A stretch of DNA of 8,248 nt from an uncultured Gemmatimonadota bacterium (lineage in GTDB: Bacteria; Gemmatimonadota; Gemmatimonadetes; Gemmatimonadales; GWC2-71-9): assembly GCA_913009915.1 (NCBI GenBank), contig CAJVYZ010000103.1:1-8248 (forward strand). The letters run 5' to 3'. The notes below the pieces were generated by a model, which was given only the letters and a program-made list of their open reading frames with translations, was not told where the DNA came from and did not search any database. This document shows, piece by piece, positions 6,118-8,248 of the stretch (positions within the stretch are counted from its first letter, which is position 1; every line of letters starts with the position of its first letter). The translations under genes were made by a program, and so were the position numbers.

Positions 6118-8178
6118 ATGTCTGAGCGAATGACCATACCCGTCCTGCCGCTGCGCGAAGTGGTGCTGTTCCCGTCGGTGACCGCCCCGATCGGTGCCGG
6201 ACGTCCCGCCACGCTGCGCGCTATCGAAGCGGCCCTGGCGAGCGAAGACAAATTGATCTTCGCCGTGTCCCAGCGGGAGAACATCGAGGACGTGTCGCCC
6301 GATTTGCTGTACACCATCGGGACGGTGGCCAAGGTGGGCCAGGTGCAGCGTGGGCTCGCGGGCATGCAGCTGCTGCTCCACGGTGAGCATCGCGGCATTG
6401 CCATGGAGTACCAGGAACACGAAGGCTACCTGCAGGCGATCGTCCGCAAAGCCGAGGAGATGGTGCCCGATGATCCCGAGGACACGGCGTACGTAGCGTT
6501 GTATCGGGAAGCGCGGGAGCGCGCCGCCGAGCTGGGCCACAAGTCGGGTCTCCCGGACGAAGTGGTACAACAGGTGTTGGCCGGGGTGACGGATCCGGGC
6601 CAGTTTGCCGATCTCATATCGGGGTACATCGACATCGAGCCGGCACAGCGTCAGGTGCTGCTGGAGACCCTGTCGGTGAAGGAGCGTTTGCGCCGCGTGC
6701 TGGTGCACGTCCAGCACCACGTCACCGTGCTCGACGCTCAGGAAGACATCAAGTCGCAGGTGCAGGAAGAACTGGGTGAGCGTCAGCGGGAGATGATCCT
6801 GCGGGAACAGCTCAAGACCATCAAGCAGGAGTTGGGTGAAGACGAAGAAGGCGACGAGTTCGACGAATTGCGACGCACCCTGTCCGAGCTACCGCTGCCC
6901 GATGCCGCCCGCAAGGAAATCGATCGCGAGCTCGGCAGGATTTCGCGCATCTCTCGCGAGTCGATGGAGTCTCAGGTCATCCGCACCTTCCTCGAAAACG
7001 TGGCCGAACTCCCCTGGGGCATCCGCAGCGAGGATCACCTCGATCTGGCACAAGCCGAGGCGATCCTTGATGAGGACCACTACGCCCTGTGGGACGTCAA
7101 GGACCGCGTCCTCGAATTCCTGGCGGTGCGCCAACTCCGAAACGAAGCCGAGGCCCGGGAGGCCGGGGCTTCCGCTGAGGCTGCTTCCGACAGTTCGGAA
7201 GAGCCCGCTCCGGAAGAGCCCGCCCCGAAAGAAAGCGCCGGCGACGAGCCAGAGGACGACGGCTCCCCCCCTCCCCCCGTCGGGACCGGCAACGAAGACG
7301 ACAAGGCTCCCAAGGGACCCATTCTGTTGTTCGTCGGCCCTCCGGGCGTCGGCAAGACGTCGGTCGCCAAGTCCATCGCCCGGGCAATGGGGCGAGAGTA
7401 CGTGCGGATCTCCCTCGGCGGGGCTCGCGACGAAGCCGACATCCGCGGTCACCGGCGAACTTACGTGGGTGCTATGCCGGGCCGCATCATCGCGGGCATG
7501 AAGCAGGCCGGCACCAAGAATCCCGTGTTTCTGCTGGATGAGGTCGACAAACTCGGCGTCTCCTTCCAGGGCGACCCCGCCAGCGCGCTGCTGGAGGTGC
7601 TCGACCCCGCGCAGAACGACAGCTTCACCGATCATTACCTCGGAGTACCGTTCGATCTCAGCGAGGTGTTGTTCATCGCCACGGCCAATTTCATCGAGAA
7701 CATCCCCGGGCCCCTGCTCGATCGGATGGAGGTGGTGGAATTCTCCGGCTACACCGATCGCGAGAAGCTGCACATCGCGCGGCGCTACCTCCTGCCGCGC
7801 CAGCTCATCGAGAACGGGCTCGACCGCGAGCGGCTGGCAGTGACCGACGAGGCAATTGCCGAGGCCATCGCCGCGTACACGCGGGAAGCGGGTGTACGTC
7901 AACTGGAACGCGAACTGGGCAAGTTGGCACGCAAGGTCGCCCGGCGCATCGCCAGCGATGAAATCACTAGTCTGACCGTCGACGTCGAGGGGGTCCGTGA
8001 CATTCTCGGCCGGCCCAAGGTACACCCCGAACACGCCGCCGAGCGCGATCAGTTCGGGGTGGCTACCGCGATGTACTACACCCCTGCCCGCGGCGACATC
8101 ATGATCGTCTTTGCTTCCACCATCCGCGGCAAGTGTGACCTGCTCCTTTCCCCCCATTTTTGTGACGTAACTATGTAA
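6118..8178 (+). CDS. lon: ATP-dependent protease Lon (endopeptidase La), 3' end unreliable and incomplete
   Basis: Lon unfolds and degrades damaged and regulatory proteins in the cytoplasm as a hexameric AAA+ machine. The N-terminal substrate-binding domain runs from IPVLPLREVVLFP (7-19) to about 205, and a helical region continues to about 340. The AAA+ module has Walker A GPPGVGKT (407-414), Walker B FLLDEVDK (471-478), sensor-1 Asn524 (ATANF), the Arg finger in LLDRME (533-538) and the sensor-2 region GVRQLEREL (592-600). Residues about 343-397 form a Pro/Ala/acidic insert. The protease domain begins at about 645 (GVATAMYYTP...GDIM), but the frame closes at 686. Full Lon is near 800 residues, and the Ser-Lys dyad is not reached. 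From about 8110 the codons diverge from the conserved VE-A-S-x-M-P-G-K-G pattern. I judge this to be contig-end sequence error and not a natural truncation. The start could also be Met5 (6130). Confidence 0.93.
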   Translation: MSERMTIPVLPLREVVLFPSVTAPIGAGRPATLRAIEAALASEDKLIFAVSQRENIEDVSPDLLYTIGTVAKVGQVQRGLAGMQLLLHGEHRGIAMEYQEHEGYLQAIVRKAEEMVPDDPEDTAYVALYREARERAAELGHKSGLPDEVVQQVLAGVTDPGQFADLISGYIDIEPAQRQVLLETLSVKERLRRVLVHVQHHVTVLDAQEDIKSQVQEELGERQREMILREQLKTIKQELGEDEEGDEFDELRRTLSELPLPDAARKEIDRELGRISRISRESMESQVIRTFLENVAELPWGIRSEDHLDLAQAEAILDEDHYALWDVKDRVLEFLAVRQLRNEAEAREAGASAEAASDSSEEPAPEEPAPKESAGDEPEDDGSPPPPVGTGNEDDKAPKGPILLFVGPPGVGKTSVAKSIARAMGREYVRISLGGARDEADIRGHRRTYVGAMPGRIIAGMKQAGTKNPVFLLDEVDKLGVSFQGDPASALLEVLDPAQNDSFTDHYLGVPFDLSEVLFIATANFIENIPGPLLDRMEVVEFSGYTDREKLHIARRYLLPRQLIENGLDRERLAVTDEAIAEAIAAYTREAGVRQLERELGKLARKVARRIASDEITSLTVDVEGVRDILGRPKVHPEHAAERDQFGVATAMYYTPARGDIMIVFASTIRGKCDLLLSPHFCDVTM
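7144..7308 (+). other. Pro/acidic low-complexity insert in Lon before Walker A
   Basis: Residues about 343-397 of Lon consist of Ala, Glu, Pro, Ser and Asp. They include the near-repeat EEPAPEEPAPKE and a PPPP run encoded by two C6 tracts (7265-7270 and 7272-7277). In E. coli Lon the equivalent junction between the helical region and KGPILCLVGPPG is only a few residues long, so about 50 residues are extra. It is likely a disordered linker between the N-domain and the ATPase. Confidence 0.8.
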
Positions 8179-8248
8179 TAAGCCTCGTCCGCGTCACACT
8201 ATGCCATCACGACATCACCCGGAGCATCACACAGATAAACGAAGTGCG
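8110..8248 (+). other. Low-quality contig end with decayed lon sequence
   Basis: Reading on in the lon frame, mismatches to the family pattern accumulate: TTT where Glu is expected (8110), TGT for GGT (8134), and TTT-TGT where Leu-Gly is expected (8158-8163). TAA TAA (8176-8181) stands where the conserved M-K-E-S segment belongs. After the stops the same frame still shows A-x-x-A-x-x-Y-A (8182-8205), matching the Lon pattern A-R-A-A-L-S-Y-A. The frame is thus kept while bases are wrong, which is typical of substitution errors at a read end. Confidence 0.7.

Noticed and set aside
6889..8157. 422-residue minus-strand open frame
   Set aside because: It is antisense to the Lon AAA+ region, whose motifs clearly define the plus-strand coding frame.

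Overview
This window looks like a GC-rich bacterial chromosomal contig, most likely assembled from Illumina data from an environmental sample. The evidence is an untrimmed Illumina P5 adapter at the left end (5-62) and a right end (from about 8110) where a conserved lon reading frame decays into mismatches and stop codons. Both ends should be treated as unreliable. The gene types fit a Gram-negative-type soil or sediment lineage such as Gemmatimonadota or a neighbouring phylum. They are a fused alpha-beta 2-oxoacid dehydrogenase E1, a PknB-type kinase with a 2TM domain, an exported serine beta-lactamase-family hydrolase, and a 7-bp intergenic repeat array. That taxonomic placement is an inference with modest confidence.

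Left region (63-1433, minus strand): a tightly packed three-gene operon. In transcription order it holds a small multi-pass membrane protein (GTG start at 1340), a 79-residue XRE-type regulator 3 bp further on, and an exported SxxK serine hydrolase whose ATG overlaps the regulator stop (ATGA). The hydrolase is cut off by the contig end. An AT-rich island at about 1380-1434 carries a candidate promoter and a TGACAA/TTGTCA inverted repeat.

Centre (1591-3720, plus strand): one 709-residue protein carrying both the E1-alpha and E1-beta halves of a 2-oxoacid (probably branched-chain) dehydrogenase. Its stop codon is followed directly by a three-block heptanucleotide array (3721-3825), which fills the whole gap to the convergent kinase gene.

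Right region: a transmembrane Ser/Thr kinase (3822-5753, minus) and lon (from 6118, plus) are divergently transcribed from a 364-bp intergenic region. Two perfect 9-bp-arm palindromes with the same CCCG/CGGG core sit about 30 bp upstream of each start codon. Lon carries a Pro/acidic insert just before its Walker A motif, and its protease domain lies beyond the readable sequence.

There is no CRISPR array, transposase, tRNA or rRNA. The observations with most biological interest are the paired palindromes between the kinase and lon, the heptad array, the kinase-2TM-coiled-coil architecture with a G9 tract in its linker, and the membrane protein/XRE/hydrolase operon.
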